Shown: positions 49,534 to 58,399 of the stretch, piece by piece | Layout of the letters: each line of letters begins with the position of its first letter | Numbering within the stretch: position 1 is the first letter of the stretch | IMG/VR virus record: IMGVR_UViG_3300034021_000300 | Location: 1 to 64,000 of that record | DNA length: 64,000 bases | Source: a virus | Strand: one strand, 5' to 3' | Notes under the pieces: generated by a model | Database searches by the model: none | The model's input: the letters and a program-made list of their open reading frames with translations, nothing else | What the model was told of the DNA's origin: nothing | Made by a program: the position numbers and the translations under genes

Positions 49534-49809
49534 ATGAAAACATCAAATGTAACACCAGTACCTCTTGGAGAAAGAGTCATAGTAGAACCAATAGTAGAAA
49601 AGCAAGAATCAGAGTTATTCTTAGCTGAAACTAAATTACCACCTGCAACACAAGGTATAATAAAAGCTGTATCAGAACAAGTAACTACTTTAAAAGTAGG
49701 AGATGTAGTACAGTTTAGCCCTAATACAGGAGTACCTTTACTTATGGTAGATAATGCCTACCTATTAATGAGAGTAGGAGATATAATTTGTAAATTTGTT
49801 GAACTTTAA
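49534..49809 (+). CDS. groES: GroES-type co-chaperonin (phage-encoded)
   Basis: A 91-residue protein with the GroES order: PVPLGERVIVEPI at the start, a mobile-loop-like segment (SELFLAETKLPPATQG), GIIKAVSEQV, LKVGDVVQFSPNTG, and DNAYLLMRVGDII at the end, as in GroES chains of about 95 residues. The usual loop IVL is replaced by LFL. It lies 5 bases after groEL and is translated with it. Confidence 0.9.
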   Translation: MKTSNVTPVPLGERVIVEPIVEKQESELFLAETKLPPATQGIIKAVSEQVTTLKVGDVVQFSPNTGVPLLMVDNAYLLMRVGDIICKFVEL

Positions 49810-49819
49810 AAATATAACT

Positions 49820-50152
49820 ATGAATTTTGGAGAAGCATTAGCTGAAGTTAAAAATGGAAACCTTGTTGCAAGAGAAGGTTGGAATGGTAAAAAGATGTTT
49901 ATATTTATGCGTCCATACGATAACATAGATATAACTGTAATACCAAATATCAAATCTTTACCAGAAAAAGTGAAGAAATATATGGTAGAGGAATTTGCAA
50001 AAGGCGAAACTCACTTTGTAAGTGGTAACCCTATACAGGTACATTTTGGAGAATACCTGTGTATGAAAGACCCACTAGGTAATATTGTAAATGGTTGGTT
50101 AGCAAGCCAAACAGATATGTTAGCTGAAGATTGGATTGTTTTTGAAGTATAA
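49820..50152 (+). CDS. DUF2829 / Tad2-like protein (putative anti-Thoeris)
   Basis: A 110-residue protein: MNFGEALAEVKNGNLVAREG, WNGKKMFIFMRP (about 21-32) and LGNIVNGWLASQTDMLAEDW, VVFEV-like end. This is the DUF2829 signature (GEAL..lk.G..v.R.GWNGk.MFl...; W.aSQtDmLAeDW). Tad2 proteins of this family bind the Thoeris signal molecule and so block that defence. ATG 49820 begins at the family's conserved start; a longer frame to 49796 overlaps groES. The activity is inferred from family. It is the last gene of the cassette, before a strong terminator. Confidence 0.75.
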   Translation: MNFGEALAEVKNGNLVAREGWNGKKMFIFMRPYDNIDITVIPNIKSLPEKVKKYMVEEFAKGETHFVSGNPIQVHFGEYLCMKDPLGNIVNGWLASQTDMLAEDWIVFEV

Positions 50153-50159
50153 TTGTTTA

Positions 50160-50186
50160 AGAGAGCTACGAAAGTAGCTCTTTTTG
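50160..50186 (+). terminator. Intrinsic terminator of the chaperonin cassette
   Basis: AGAGCTAC (50162-50169), loop GAAA, GTAGCTCT (50174-50181), then TTTT. A perfect 8-bp stem with a GNRA loop. It isolates the cassette from the structural block. Confidence 0.85.
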
Positions 50187-50210
50187 CTTATGCAACTAAT
50201 TAAAAACTAT

Positions 50211-50222
50211 TTCGTATATTTA
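50211..50222 (+). promoter_or_regulatory. Promoter-like site of the late block
   Basis: TTCGTATATTTA contains TATATTTA (50215-50222), a 7/8 match to TAnnTTTG. The first ATG follows after 4 bases, as at 23212, so the message would be nearly leaderless or start at the second ATG (50233). It begins the block running to terminase. Confidence 0.5.
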
Positions 50223-50226
50223 CCCT

Positions 50227-50409
50227 ATGACAATGCCAAGAGTTTTTTCTATAGAATGTGAATCAGTAACAGGACTTATCAAAGCTACATTGAATGTAGA
50301 GAAGATATTTCAAACCTGTATGCTTGAAGGTGAGCATTACCTTACAGAAACTTTTAGCTTGGAAGATAAACACTTTTTAGTTGTTACAGTATGGAACTCA
50401 GAGGAATAA
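50227..50409 (+). CDS. Small hypothetical protein
   Basis: A 60-residue protein (MTMPRVFSIECESVTGLIKA...), beta-rich. The start could be the internal ATG 50233 given the promoter position. It overlaps the next gene by 19 bases. Unknown. Confidence 0.5.
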   Translation: MTMPRVFSIECESVTGLIKATLNVEKIFQTCMLEGEHYLTETFSLEDKHFLVVTVWNSEE

Positions 50410-50687
50410 CAGACCTATATAATACAAAGCTAACAGAAGAAGGGCCAAAAGAGTTTCTTGTAAAAAGAAATGCATCTTTTAAAATCTACTGTGAACCTTT
50501 TCATTTGGGGGCACATGCTGAAGTACTTAACTTACGTACAGGTAAAGTGTTTAAAGACAGGTGTCAGGTACATATAGAAAATATGGGAGTAGTTGTAGTT
50601 AAAATAGCTGCTACCAAACTAAATGAACTGAAAAAGCAACATTCACAAAATAAGACAGTAGGATTTCATGCGCACAAAGGTAATTAG
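50391..50687 (+). CDS. Hypothetical protein, 98 residues
   Basis: A basic, beta-rich protein (KRNASFKIYCEPFHLGAHAE..., CQVHIENMGVVVVKI) ending in a basic tail with histidines. Overlaps both neighbours by about 20 bases. Conserved small genes of this kind precede terminase in crAss-like phages. Unknown function. Confidence 0.5.
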   Translation: MELRGITDLYNTKLTEEGPKEFLVKRNASFKIYCEPFHLGAHAEVLNLRTGKVFKDRCQVHIENMGVVVVKIAATKLNELKKQHSQNKTVGFHAHKGN

Positions 50688-51090
50688 GAACTACTTTGAA
50701 GACTACAACAGCCTGGAAAAGTTTAAAGTAGAATTTCTACAAGAGCTGGATAATTGGAAAGATGAAATGATGTTGCATGATTTACATTACGTAGTACTAG
50801 AAGAAATCTATTTACAGGAAACAGAACCTTCTTATACTTTGCAATACGAATTTTATTTGCAGGGAAGATATAAATACCATTTATCTTTCTCACAAATAAA
50901 AGAACACTCTTTACAAGAAAAGAAGAATATACCTGTAAAGGTATTTGTCACAATGGCAGAGTTTAAAGATTTATTGCTTGCATATATGACAGAATATCCT
51001 GATATTTGTCCAGACAAGAATAAATTAGTAGTAAACGGAGTTACATTTAAACTCTACTTAGAAGAAATAAACAATGGTAAAACCATTTAA
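50668..51090 (+). CDS. Hypothetical protein, 140 residues
   Basis: Mixed protein (YNSLEKFKVEFLQELDNWKD..., YTLQYEFYLQGRYKYHLSFS). No family recognised. It overlaps its neighbours by 17-20 bases. Confidence 0.5.
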   Translation: MRTKVIRNYFEDYNSLEKFKVEFLQELDNWKDEMMLHDLHYVVLEEIYLQETEPSYTLQYEFYLQGRYKYHLSFSQIKEHSLQEKKNIPVKVFVTMAEFKDLLLAYMTEYPDICPDKNKLVVNGVTFKLYLEEINNGKTI

Positions 51091-51562
51091 TATAAAAGTA
51101 AAGAATAAACAAGAATTGTTTTTAGCTTACTTAAAAGCAATAAATTGGACTTTGCCTGAACAGTTAACTGATTCAGAGTTAGAAGTCCTGTCGTATCTTG
51201 TGTATTATAATAACTTCTATGCAGCTGAGATAAAGTCAGATGAAATAAGGTATGACTTACTATTCTCTTCTTCAACAAAAAAGAAGATAAGGGAAGAGTT
51301 TGATATAGATGCACAAAAGTTTGAGACTTACTTAAATAAACTACGTAAAAAAGGTATTATCACAAACAATGCTTTATCTAAACAAGTAGTAATAACAATG
51401 GAAGATAAATTAGAAATACGTTTTACAATGGCTGTAAAAGAAGCGCCAAAACCAATAGAAAATGAAAGACCTTCTTTTGATGCCTTTGTAGATGAAGCAA
51501 TAGAAGTACCTGAATTAAAAGCAGTAACTTTTATAGATGATGATGACTTAGATATATTATAA
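51074..51562 (+). CDS. Winged-helix-like protein, 162 residues
   Basis: DSELEVLSYLVYYNNFY (about 36-52) and IDAQKFETYLNKLRKKGIIT (about 79-98) resemble a winged-helix DNA-binding core; the second part is a recognition-helix-like element followed by a basic wing. The C-terminus is acidic (FIDDDDLDIL). It is conserved in shape near terminase in crAss-like phages and could be a late regulator or packaging factor. Confidence 0.55.
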   Translation: MVKPFNIKVKNKQELFLAYLKAINWTLPEQLTDSELEVLSYLVYYNNFYAAEIKSDEIRYDLLFSSSTKKKIREEFDIDAQKFETYLNKLRKKGIITNNALSKQVVITMEDKLEIRFTMAVKEAPKPIENERPSFDAFVDEAIEVPELKAVTFIDDDDLDIL

Positions 51563-51810
51563 TGAAACTGGATTATAGATTAGAAAGATTAGTAGAAAAA
51601 CATGCCAAAAGGTGTGGTATAACTAAAGCAGAAGCTTTGGAAGTAGTATCTGCTTATTTTACTAACATAAAAGATAAGATTACAGGCTCTTCTTATGAAG
51701 AAGGGTTTGTGGAAATATACATGCCTAAGTTAGGAGAGTTTTGTCCTAACTATCAAAAAATAGAAAAAGTACATGAAGTTATTGAAGCTAGAAAACAATC
51801 ATCTTTGTAG
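51562..51810 (+). CDS. IHF/HU-like DNA-binding protein
   Basis: An 82-residue protein with helices AKRCGITKAEALEVVSAYFT and NIKDKITG, then strands FVEIYMPKLGEFCPNYQKI, the order of the HU/IHF fold. The DNA-binding arms are short. Such genes are reported in crAss-like genomes and may bend DNA in packaging or transcription. Sits just before terminase. Confidence 0.55.
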   Translation: MKLDYRLERLVEKHAKRCGITKAEALEVVSAYFTNIKDKITGSSYEEGFVEIYMPKLGEFCPNYQKIEKVHEVIEARKQSSL

Positions 51811-52318
51811 TATAACTCCTGAAGCATTAGGATTAAAAGCTTTCAGGGATATATGGGAAAGGGATAAAACAAAAAATAAAGACAGGGCTAAACTAGACTT
51901 GTCTTTTGTGTATTTCTTTGCTGATTGGCAGTCTACTTTCAAGAAACTGCCTGTAGAAGATAAGATTATTACATTAGAAAAAGAAGTATACGATAATAAG
52001 TATAAAGCAGACACATTAGTCTTAGCAGCAGCAAAGATGTATGAAGACATACAGAATGAATCTTCTTTTTCTCTTAGACATTTAGAAGCTGTAGAAAAGA
52101 CTGCTGTAAAAATCTCTAACTACTTACAAACAGTAGACTTAGCAGAAAGAGATAGCCAAAAAAGATTAGTATACAACACTAATCAACTACAGAAAACTAT
52201 AGCTGACTTTCCTGAGACAATAAGAAAGATTACTGAAATGCGTAAGCATGTAGAAGTAGAATTAACTCAAGATCCTAATCTTAGGGGAGGAGCACATAAA
52301 TCATCATTTGAAGATTAA
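51773..52318 (+). CDS. Possible small terminase or packaging factor
   Basis: A 181-residue helical, charged protein (KAFRDIWERDKTKNKDRAKL..., SFSLRHLEAVEKTAVKISNY) with an unstructured end. It lies immediately upstream of the large terminase with an overlapping stop/start (TAATG), the place where a small terminase subunit is usually found. The role is inferred from place only. Confidence 0.45.
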   Translation: MKLLKLENNHLCSITPEALGLKAFRDIWERDKTKNKDRAKLDLSFVYFFADWQSTFKKLPVEDKIITLEKEVYDNKYKADTLVLAAAKMYEDIQNESSFSLRHLEAVEKTAVKISNYLQTVDLAERDSQKRLVYNTNQLQKTIADFPETIRKITEMRKHVEVELTQDPNLRGGAHKSSFED

Positions 52319-54327
52319 TGTTAACACAAGAAGATATACTAGCTTTTACTGAAGTACGTAGGCACTTTGAAGAGTACGAAACATATTGTCCTTTTCCTGA
52401 ATCACGTACACCTAACTCACGTTGGATGCAATTCTGGCAGAGAGAACAAGAGCGTATATTAAAAGGTTACGAATACCTTCCTAATAAATTTATTACAGGA
52501 GAACTATACTATTATTTTAACTATAGTATAATGGACAAGACTGTAGAGAAAGATGGTATTACCTATACTCTTATGGGTGCTCCTGATACATGGGACGGAA
52601 CTATTGAAGTAGATACATACTATCAGGAAGCAAAGAAGAATAAAAGAGATTGCTTTATACTAAAAGGTCGTAGGAAAGGTTTATCATATTATGCAGCTAG
52701 CTGTGCCTCAAGGTTATACCATTTTGTAAGAAATAGTAATACATATGTAATAGCAGCCACAAAGCAATACATACTTGGAGCTGACTCTACTATGACCAAG
52801 ATATTTCAGAATGTTGACCACATGTCTGAACATACACCTTTTGGTAAACTACGTCAAAAGATAAATAAAGCTGACCACATAAGGGCAAGTTACTTAGAAA
52901 ATGTAAATGGACAGATAATAGAAAAAGGCTTTAAGTCTAACATTGCAGCAGTAGTATTAGATGACCCACAGAAATTAAGGGGTAAGAAAGGACAATTGAT
53001 TATTGTAGAAGAAGCTGGTTCATTTCCTAATCTTTTGGATGCCATACCTATCATACGTAAATGTATATTAGAAGGTACGCTAAAGATAGGTACCATACTT
53101 GCTTTTGGTACAGGTGGTGATGAAGGCCCAGGTTTTGCAGCAATGGAAACTGTATTTTATAAACCTGATGCATATGGGTTTCACTCAGTAAAGAATATAT
53201 GGGAAGAAGCTAAGTCTTCTCAACCTTGTTGTTTCTTCTTTCCTGCTTACAAAAACTACTTGGGTTTTATAGATGAGAATGGTAACTCTTTGGAGAAAGA
53301 AGCAAAAGATTATATATTACAACAAAGACTAGACAAAAAGAAATTAGGTGTAGATAATAAAACGCTGTTAAAAATGGCAGCTGAAGATCCAATTACACCT
53401 GAAGAAGCCATGCTTCGTACAAAGGGAACTTACTTTCCCATAACTGAAGCAAAGAAAAGATTATCAGAATTATATACAGACAAAGAGTTATCAAAGCACA
53501 ATGTTGGTAGATTAGAGTATAATGAAGATAAAGTAATTAAATGGGTTGATGTACAGGATGCACAACCTCAAAGAGAATGGCCTATATTAGACCCAACCAT
53601 AAATTACATAGAAGTATTTGAATTACCTCAACAAGATAAAAACACACTTGTAGTACCTCGTAACAGATATATAGGAGGTATTGACCCTTACAACCAAGAC
53701 CAGACAACAAACTCTGAATCAGTTGGTTGTATGTTTATAATGGACTTATGGACTGACAGAATTGTATGTGAATATACAGCTCGTCCTGAAAGAGCAGAAG
53801 ATTTCTATGAAACTTGTAGACGTATTTTAGTTTGGTACAATGCAACAGCAATGTATGAAGCTTCAGTAACACTTATGTACAAATTCTTTGAGAGGAAACA
53901 ACAATTGTATTTATTGGCAGATACACCTTCTTACTTACGAGATAGAAATACTTGGAGAGAAGGGTTAGATACTTCAAAAGGCATAAAGCCAACTGAAGAT
54001 GTAAACAAAAGAGGAAGAGAATCACAAAAAACCTGGATGTTATCTGACTTAGATGTAACTACAGGCACAAAGAAGATAGATACAATAAGAAGTATAGGTT
54101 ACTTAAAAGAAGTTATAAACTGGAATAAGGATGGTAACTTTGATAGAGTATCAGCTTTAAATATGTTATTCTTGTATAGAGAAGACCTTACAGATGATGT
54201 TGCAGAAGAAAGGAAAAAACCTAAGTCAAATAAATTCGGTAACTTTTTTACCAAATTTAAAGTACAAAGGAAGTTAACAGACATTTTCGATAAAGAAGAT
54301 TTTGAAACATTTGAGAAATACAGATAA
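52318..54327 (+). CDS. terL: Large terminase subunit (TerL)
   Basis: A 669-residue packaging motor with ATPase and nuclease domains. Walker A is atypical: LKGRRKGLSYY (about residues 115-125). Walker B is QLIIVEEAGSF (about 226-236). The nuclease domain starts near RYIGGIDPYNQDQTTN (about 450-465; D is a metal ligand), with a further stretch ATAMYEASVTLMYKFFE. It moves DNA into the prohead through the portal, which is encoded next with no gap (stop 54327, start 54328). Confidence 0.88.
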   Translation: MLTQEDILAFTEVRRHFEEYETYCPFPESRTPNSRWMQFWQREQERILKGYEYLPNKFITGELYYYFNYSIMDKTVEKDGITYTLMGAPDTWDGTIEVDTYYQEAKKNKRDCFILKGRRKGLSYYAASCASRLYHFVRNSNTYVIAATKQYILGADSTMTKIFQNVDHMSEHTPFGKLRQKINKADHIRASYLENVNGQIIEKGFKSNIAAVVLDDPQKLRGKKGQLIIVEEAGSFPNLLDAIPIIRKCILEGTLKIGTILAFGTGGDEGPGFAAMETVFYKPDAYGFHSVKNIWEEAKSSQPCCFFFPAYKNYLGFIDENGNSLEKEAKDYILQQRLDKKKLGVDNKTLLKMAAEDPITPEEAMLRTKGTYFPITEAKKRLSELYTDKELSKHNVGRLEYNEDKVIKWVDVQDAQPQREWPILDPTINYIEVFELPQQDKNTLVVPRNRYIGGIDPYNQDQTTNSESVGCMFIMDLWTDRIVCEYTARPERAEDFYETCRRILVWYNATAMYEASVTLMYKFFERKQQLYLLADTPSYLRDRNTWREGLDTSKGIKPTEDVNKRGRESQKTWMLSDLDVTTGTKKIDTIRSIGYLKEVINWNKDGNFDRVSALNMLFLYREDLTDDVAEERKKPKSNKFGNFFTKFKVQRKLTDIFDKEDFETFEKYR

Positions 54328-56778
54328 ATGTTAGGACAAGTAAAATTACTCCCAGACCAAATGGTGTCTGATGAAAAGAAAGCTACCAAAGAATGGCAGA
54401 AGAATAATTTAGATGCTTTTGAAAACATTATTATGTTTGAGAATCGTCAATTACGACCTACCTTATATAATAAGTTTAACAACTACAATCTAAAGAGAGG
54501 AGTAATAAACCAAGCAGATTTTGAAAAAATACTAGACCCACAGGGACTAGGATTAAATTCTTTCCCTGCAAGATTAGAGCATATGGGTTTTGGTAATGCC
54601 AAAATAGACCTACTTGTAGGTGAGCATATGAACCGTAGGTTTGATTGGAGAGTTACACTTTCTAATAATGATGCTGAAGGTATATCAGGAAAAGAACAAA
54701 GAATGATGGGTAGGGTAAAACAAGAACTTGTAGATATGTTACAAGGGAACCTACCTGAAGAAGAAGCTCAGGCAAGATTACAAAGGCTTTCTGATTACAT
54801 GAACTATGAATGGCAAGATGTAGCAGAATCAGGGGCTCAGAAGATATTAAAGTATTATTACAAACAACAGGATTTAGATACAATATTTAACAGGGCATTT
54901 GAAGATGCTCTTATTGCAGGTGAACAAATAGTATTTACAGAAGCACTAGGTAAAGAACTCTTTATAAGAAAAGGAGACCCAACAAAAATCTTTACCATTA
55001 TGTCTGCTGAATCAATAGATGAATCAGGACTTGAGGCACTAGTAGAGGTAAGCTACCAAACAGTATCAAATGTACTAGACAATTTTCACCCTTACTTAGA
55101 TACAGAAGCCATAGCTAAACTACAAGCATTCAAAGGTATCTCACCTTTTGGTGGTACATCTGGTTGGACTTACCCTACTTATGGGCCTGTAGGTGAACTT
55201 GCAGTACCTGATAATTCTATTACAGCTTCAGGTATATTTCCTGTATCTGAATTAGAAAGAACTCTGTTTGCAACAAACATAGATGTGAATGGTAATATGC
55301 GTGTTGTGCATTGCTTGTGGAAATCAAAAAGAAAAGTAAAACTACTTAAGTCTTTCAACGAAGAAACAGGACTGGAAGAAGAAAAATATGTACATCAAAA
55401 GTATAAAGCTAATAAGCTCTTGGGAGAAGAAGTAGTAAAAGAAATGTGGGTAAATGAATGGTGGAGAGGTTTTAAGATTGGGTATGATATATACGTAAAG
55501 ATAGAACCTGTACCATTTCTTTCTACATCACTAGACAATATCTCACGTCAAGAACCACCTGTTACTATACAGATATATAATACAAATACTTCAAAGGCAC
55601 AAAGTCTTATGGATATTTGTAAACCTTTTGATTATATGTTAGATGTACTTTACTTTAAAAAGAAACATTTAACATCACTTATGTTACCTGACGTGTTGGT
55701 ATTTCCTACTTCAATGATGCCTGATAACATGAATCTTGAAGAGTTCATCAATTATATACAGACTACTGCAATCATGCCTTTAGATCCTACTGCTGAAATA
55801 GACAATGGAGCATTGGCAGGTAAAGCAGCAGGACAAATAAACAATACAGTAGGAGCACAAATAGTATCAGCAGCTCAAAATGGCCCACTATCAGTAATAG
55901 GTTCACTTATAGATACCACATTACAAAGTATGGATCAAGTAACTGGCATAACACAACAAAGACAAGGTGCTATACAAAATAGAGAATTAGTAGGTAACGT
56001 AGAAAGGTCTGTAACACAATCCTCTCATATAACAGAGAAATGGTTTAGGTTAAATGATAAGTTTAAACTAAGGACGTTACGTAAAGTAATGAATATTTCT
56101 ATTCAACAATTCAAGGAAAACCCAAAGAAATTCCAATACATATTAGATGACCTTACAACATTAGTCTTATCAGATGAAGAGCTTACAGCAATACAAGCTT
56201 CTGAATTTGACTTACATGTAACCAATTCTACTAATGATGCACTGATAATGCAGAAGATAGAAGGCTTGTTCCAAGTTGCAATGCAAAATGGTACAGCTAC
56301 TCTTTCTGATGTACTTGAAATCTATCAAAATGAATCTATTGCTAATGCAACTGCCAAACTTAAACTACGTGAAAAACAAAGACAAGAGAAAGCAGCTGAA
56401 GCAGAAAAACAACAAATAGAAATCAAAAAACAACTTGATTTAGCTGCACAAGAAATAGAAGATAGAAAAGTAAGGTTAGAAGCTGCACGTCTAGAACTAG
56501 AAAGATATAAGATAGATACAGACAGAGAAACTAAACTGGAAGTAGCTCAACTACAAGCTCAATCATTTGACCCTGAAAAGGATTATAATAATAACAATGA
56601 GCCTGACTATTTAGAAATGCGTAAACTAGATTTAGAACAACAGAAGATAGAATTACAACGTCAGTCTGAATCTATAAGAGTTTCTTTGGAGCAACTAAAA
56701 GAGAAGAATAAGAAAGAGATAGCTCAACAAAAGCTAGAAGTAGATAAAATAAAAGCAAGAAAAGGTGGAAGTAAGTAA
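54328..56778 (+). CDS. Portal protein
   Basis: An 816-residue protein at the position of the crAss-like portal, directly after terL. It forms the ring at the head vertex through which DNA passes. The middle has KQMDQVTG-type segments (QSMDQVTGITQQRQGAIQNR, about residues 536-555) typical of portal cores, and GNVERSVTQSSHITEKWFRL. The last 150 residues are a long charged coiled coil (EKQQIEIKKQLDLAAQEIED) that may reach into the capsid as a barrel. A little longer than usual portals because of that tail. Confidence 0.85.
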   Translation: MLGQVKLLPDQMVSDEKKATKEWQKNNLDAFENIIMFENRQLRPTLYNKFNNYNLKRGVINQADFEKILDPQGLGLNSFPARLEHMGFGNAKIDLLVGEHMNRRFDWRVTLSNNDAEGISGKEQRMMGRVKQELVDMLQGNLPEEEAQARLQRLSDYMNYEWQDVAESGAQKILKYYYKQQDLDTIFNRAFEDALIAGEQIVFTEALGKELFIRKGDPTKIFTIMSAESIDESGLEALVEVSYQTVSNVLDNFHPYLDTEAIAKLQAFKGISPFGGTSGWTYPTYGPVGELAVPDNSITASGIFPVSELERTLFATNIDVNGNMRVVHCLWKSKRKVKLLKSFNEETGLEEEKYVHQKYKANKLLGEEVVKEMWVNEWWRGFKIGYDIYVKIEPVPFLSTSLDNISRQEPPVTIQIYNTNTSKAQSLMDICKPFDYMLDVLYFKKKHLTSLMLPDVLVFPTSMMPDNMNLEEFINYIQTTAIMPLDPTAEIDNGALAGKAAGQINNTVGAQIVSAAQNGPLSVIGSLIDTTLQSMDQVTGITQQRQGAIQNRELVGNVERSVTQSSHITEKWFRLNDKFKLRTLRKVMNISIQQFKENPKKFQYILDDLTTLVLSDEELTAIQASEFDLHVTNSTNDALIMQKIEGLFQVAMQNGTATLSDVLEIYQNESIANATAKLKLREKQRQEKAAEAEKQQIEIKKQLDLAAQEIEDRKVRLEAARLELERYKIDTDRETKLEVAQLQAQSFDPEKDYNNNNEPDYLEMRKLDLEQQKIELQRQSESIRVSLEQLKEKNKKEIAQQKLEVDKIKARKGGSK

Positions 56779-57127
56779 ATTTATTGGAAGATTATTCCAT
56801 GCACGTGATACAGCACATCTATATCATTTATCATTAGAAGGCCCAGGAGCTTATGCAGCACATGTAGCAGCAGAAGCCTTTTATGATAAACTATTAGATT
56901 TTACTGATACTCTAATAGAATCACATCAAGGTAAGTACGGGCTATTGTCTTTAACTATACAAGCTTCCTATACAGAAGTAAGCAAAGATTTTATCTCTTA
57001 TCTTAAAGCACTATTGACTTATATTGAAACAGAATGTCCCTTTACAGACTCTGATGAACTCAATATTATAGACGAAATAAAGACTCTTACTAAACAAACC
57101 TTATATAAATTAACGTACTTGAAGTAG
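56765..57127 (+). CDS. DUF5856-like small helical protein
   Basis: A 120-residue protein starting with GTG, overlapping the portal stop by 14 bases. RLFHARDTAHLYHLSLEGPG and AFYDKLLDFTDTLIESHQGK match a small four-helix family conserved in crAss-like and related phages (DUF5856 type), with His and Glu residues reminiscent of ferritin-like folds. Function unknown; the place among head genes suggests a structural or assembly role. Confidence 0.6.
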   Translation: MEVSKFIGRLFHARDTAHLYHLSLEGPGAYAAHVAAEAFYDKLLDFTDTLIESHQGKYGLLSLTIQASYTEVSKDFISYLKALLTYIETECPFTDSDELNIIDEIKTLTKQTLYKLTYLK

Positions 57128-57196
57128 GTTTTATATACAAGTTATATATAATTGCTATATATGCCTATAATTTTAATTTTAATTAATGCAACAAAT

Positions 57197-57208
57197 AGTT
57201 AATATTTG
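57197..57208 (+). promoter_or_regulatory. Promoter-like site before the scaffold/capsid genes
   Basis: AGTTAATATTTG ends in AATATTTG (57201-57208), a 7/8 match to TAnnTTTG, 21 bases before the ATG at 57230, in an AT-rich 100-base gap. No TTG at -33. It could raise capsid gene expression. Confidence 0.35.
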
Positions 57209-57229
57209 TGCGTTTAAAACACATATTTT

Positions 57230-58375
57230 ATGGAAATAGAAAATTTAGAAGTTATTCCTTTTGACCAGATTGGTAAAGAACCAGAAGTAAAAAAGGAAAA
57301 AACAGCAGCAGAAGAAGAACCAAAGAAAACTGAAGTAACATCAGATGATGGTCTTATTGCTTTTGATGACTTAATGAAGCCATCAGATGAACCTGTGGAA
57401 GGTAAAGAAGCTCCAAAGAAAGTAGAAGAAAATACTAATGTACTTTCTAAAACCCTTAAAGCTCTTTACGAGAAAGAAGGATTAGAGTTTAATGAAGAAG
57501 AGTTTGATGGTACTATAGAAAGTTATCTTTCGCTGCAAGAAGATTTATCTGACAGAAAAGCACAAGTAAAACTAGACTCTCATATACAGAACAATCTTAA
57601 CCCTCTTAATAAGAAGTTCATTGAGTTAGTTGATAGTGGTGTAGCAGTTGAAGATGCAGCAGATTTAATGAAATCTCTGAAGACTATCTCACAAATTAAC
57701 AAAAATGATATTGCTTCAGATTTAGAGTTAGCTGAAAAGATACAAAAAGAATACTTGCGTAATACAACTAACTTTCCTCCTGATAAAATAGACAGGGAAA
57801 TTAAGAAGTCTAAAGAGGCAGGTGTATTAATGGAAGAAGCTGAATCTAACTATGATGAGTTAGTTGAAGCAGTAAATAATTACGAAGCACAGCTAAAACA
57901 AGAAGTAGCTAGACAAAGCCAATACCAACAAGCTCAAGCACAAAAGCAACTACAGGACTTACAAGACTTTATTGAAAGTACTGAAGAAATTGGTGGCATA
58001 AAGTTATCTAAGAAACTTAAAGAATCTTGGACTAAGGAATACCAAACAGTGGAAGCTAATGGTCAGAAAGTAAATCCAATATTTGCTACCCGCCAAAAAG
58101 ATGAAGCTAAGTTTGATGCTCTTTTACGTTTCTATCATACCATTGGTTTATTTAAATATGACACTCGCAAAAAGGATTTTATTCCTGATTTAAGTGTTCT
58201 TAAAAATGTAGGTAAAGCTGATGTAATAAAAGAACTTGAAGCAGCTATAACTAATAACAACCAGAAAAGCATAAACAAATCATTTGGTACTACCTCTACA
58301 GATACTATGGAACAGGTAATAAATGATGGGTATGCCAAACTAGCAGAAGCAGTAAAAAACAAAAAAATAAAATAA
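57230..58375 (+). CDS. Probable capsid scaffolding protein
   Basis: A 381-residue acidic, mainly helical protein (KEKTAAEEEPKKTEVTSDD, NYEAQLKQEVARQSQYQQAQ) directly before the major capsid gene. Scaffolds typically have this composition and position, with coiled coil and disordered ends. No protease motif is seen. The call rests on place and composition. Confidence 0.55.
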   Translation: MEIENLEVIPFDQIGKEPEVKKEKTAAEEEPKKTEVTSDDGLIAFDDLMKPSDEPVEGKEAPKKVEENTNVLSKTLKALYEKEGLEFNEEEFDGTIESYLSLQEDLSDRKAQVKLDSHIQNNLNPLNKKFIELVDSGVAVEDAADLMKSLKTISQINKNDIASDLELAEKIQKEYLRNTTNFPPDKIDREIKKSKEAGVLMEEAESNYDELVEAVNNYEAQLKQEVARQSQYQQAQAQKQLQDLQDFIESTEEIGGIKLSKKLKESWTKEYQTVEANGQKVNPIFATRQKDEAKFDALLRFYHTIGLFKYDTRKKDFIPDLSVLKNVGKADVIKELEAAITNNNQKSINKSFGTTSTDTMEQVINDGYAKLAEAVKNKKIK

Positions 58376-58399
58376 CAACTAAAAAACAAATAATTTAAA

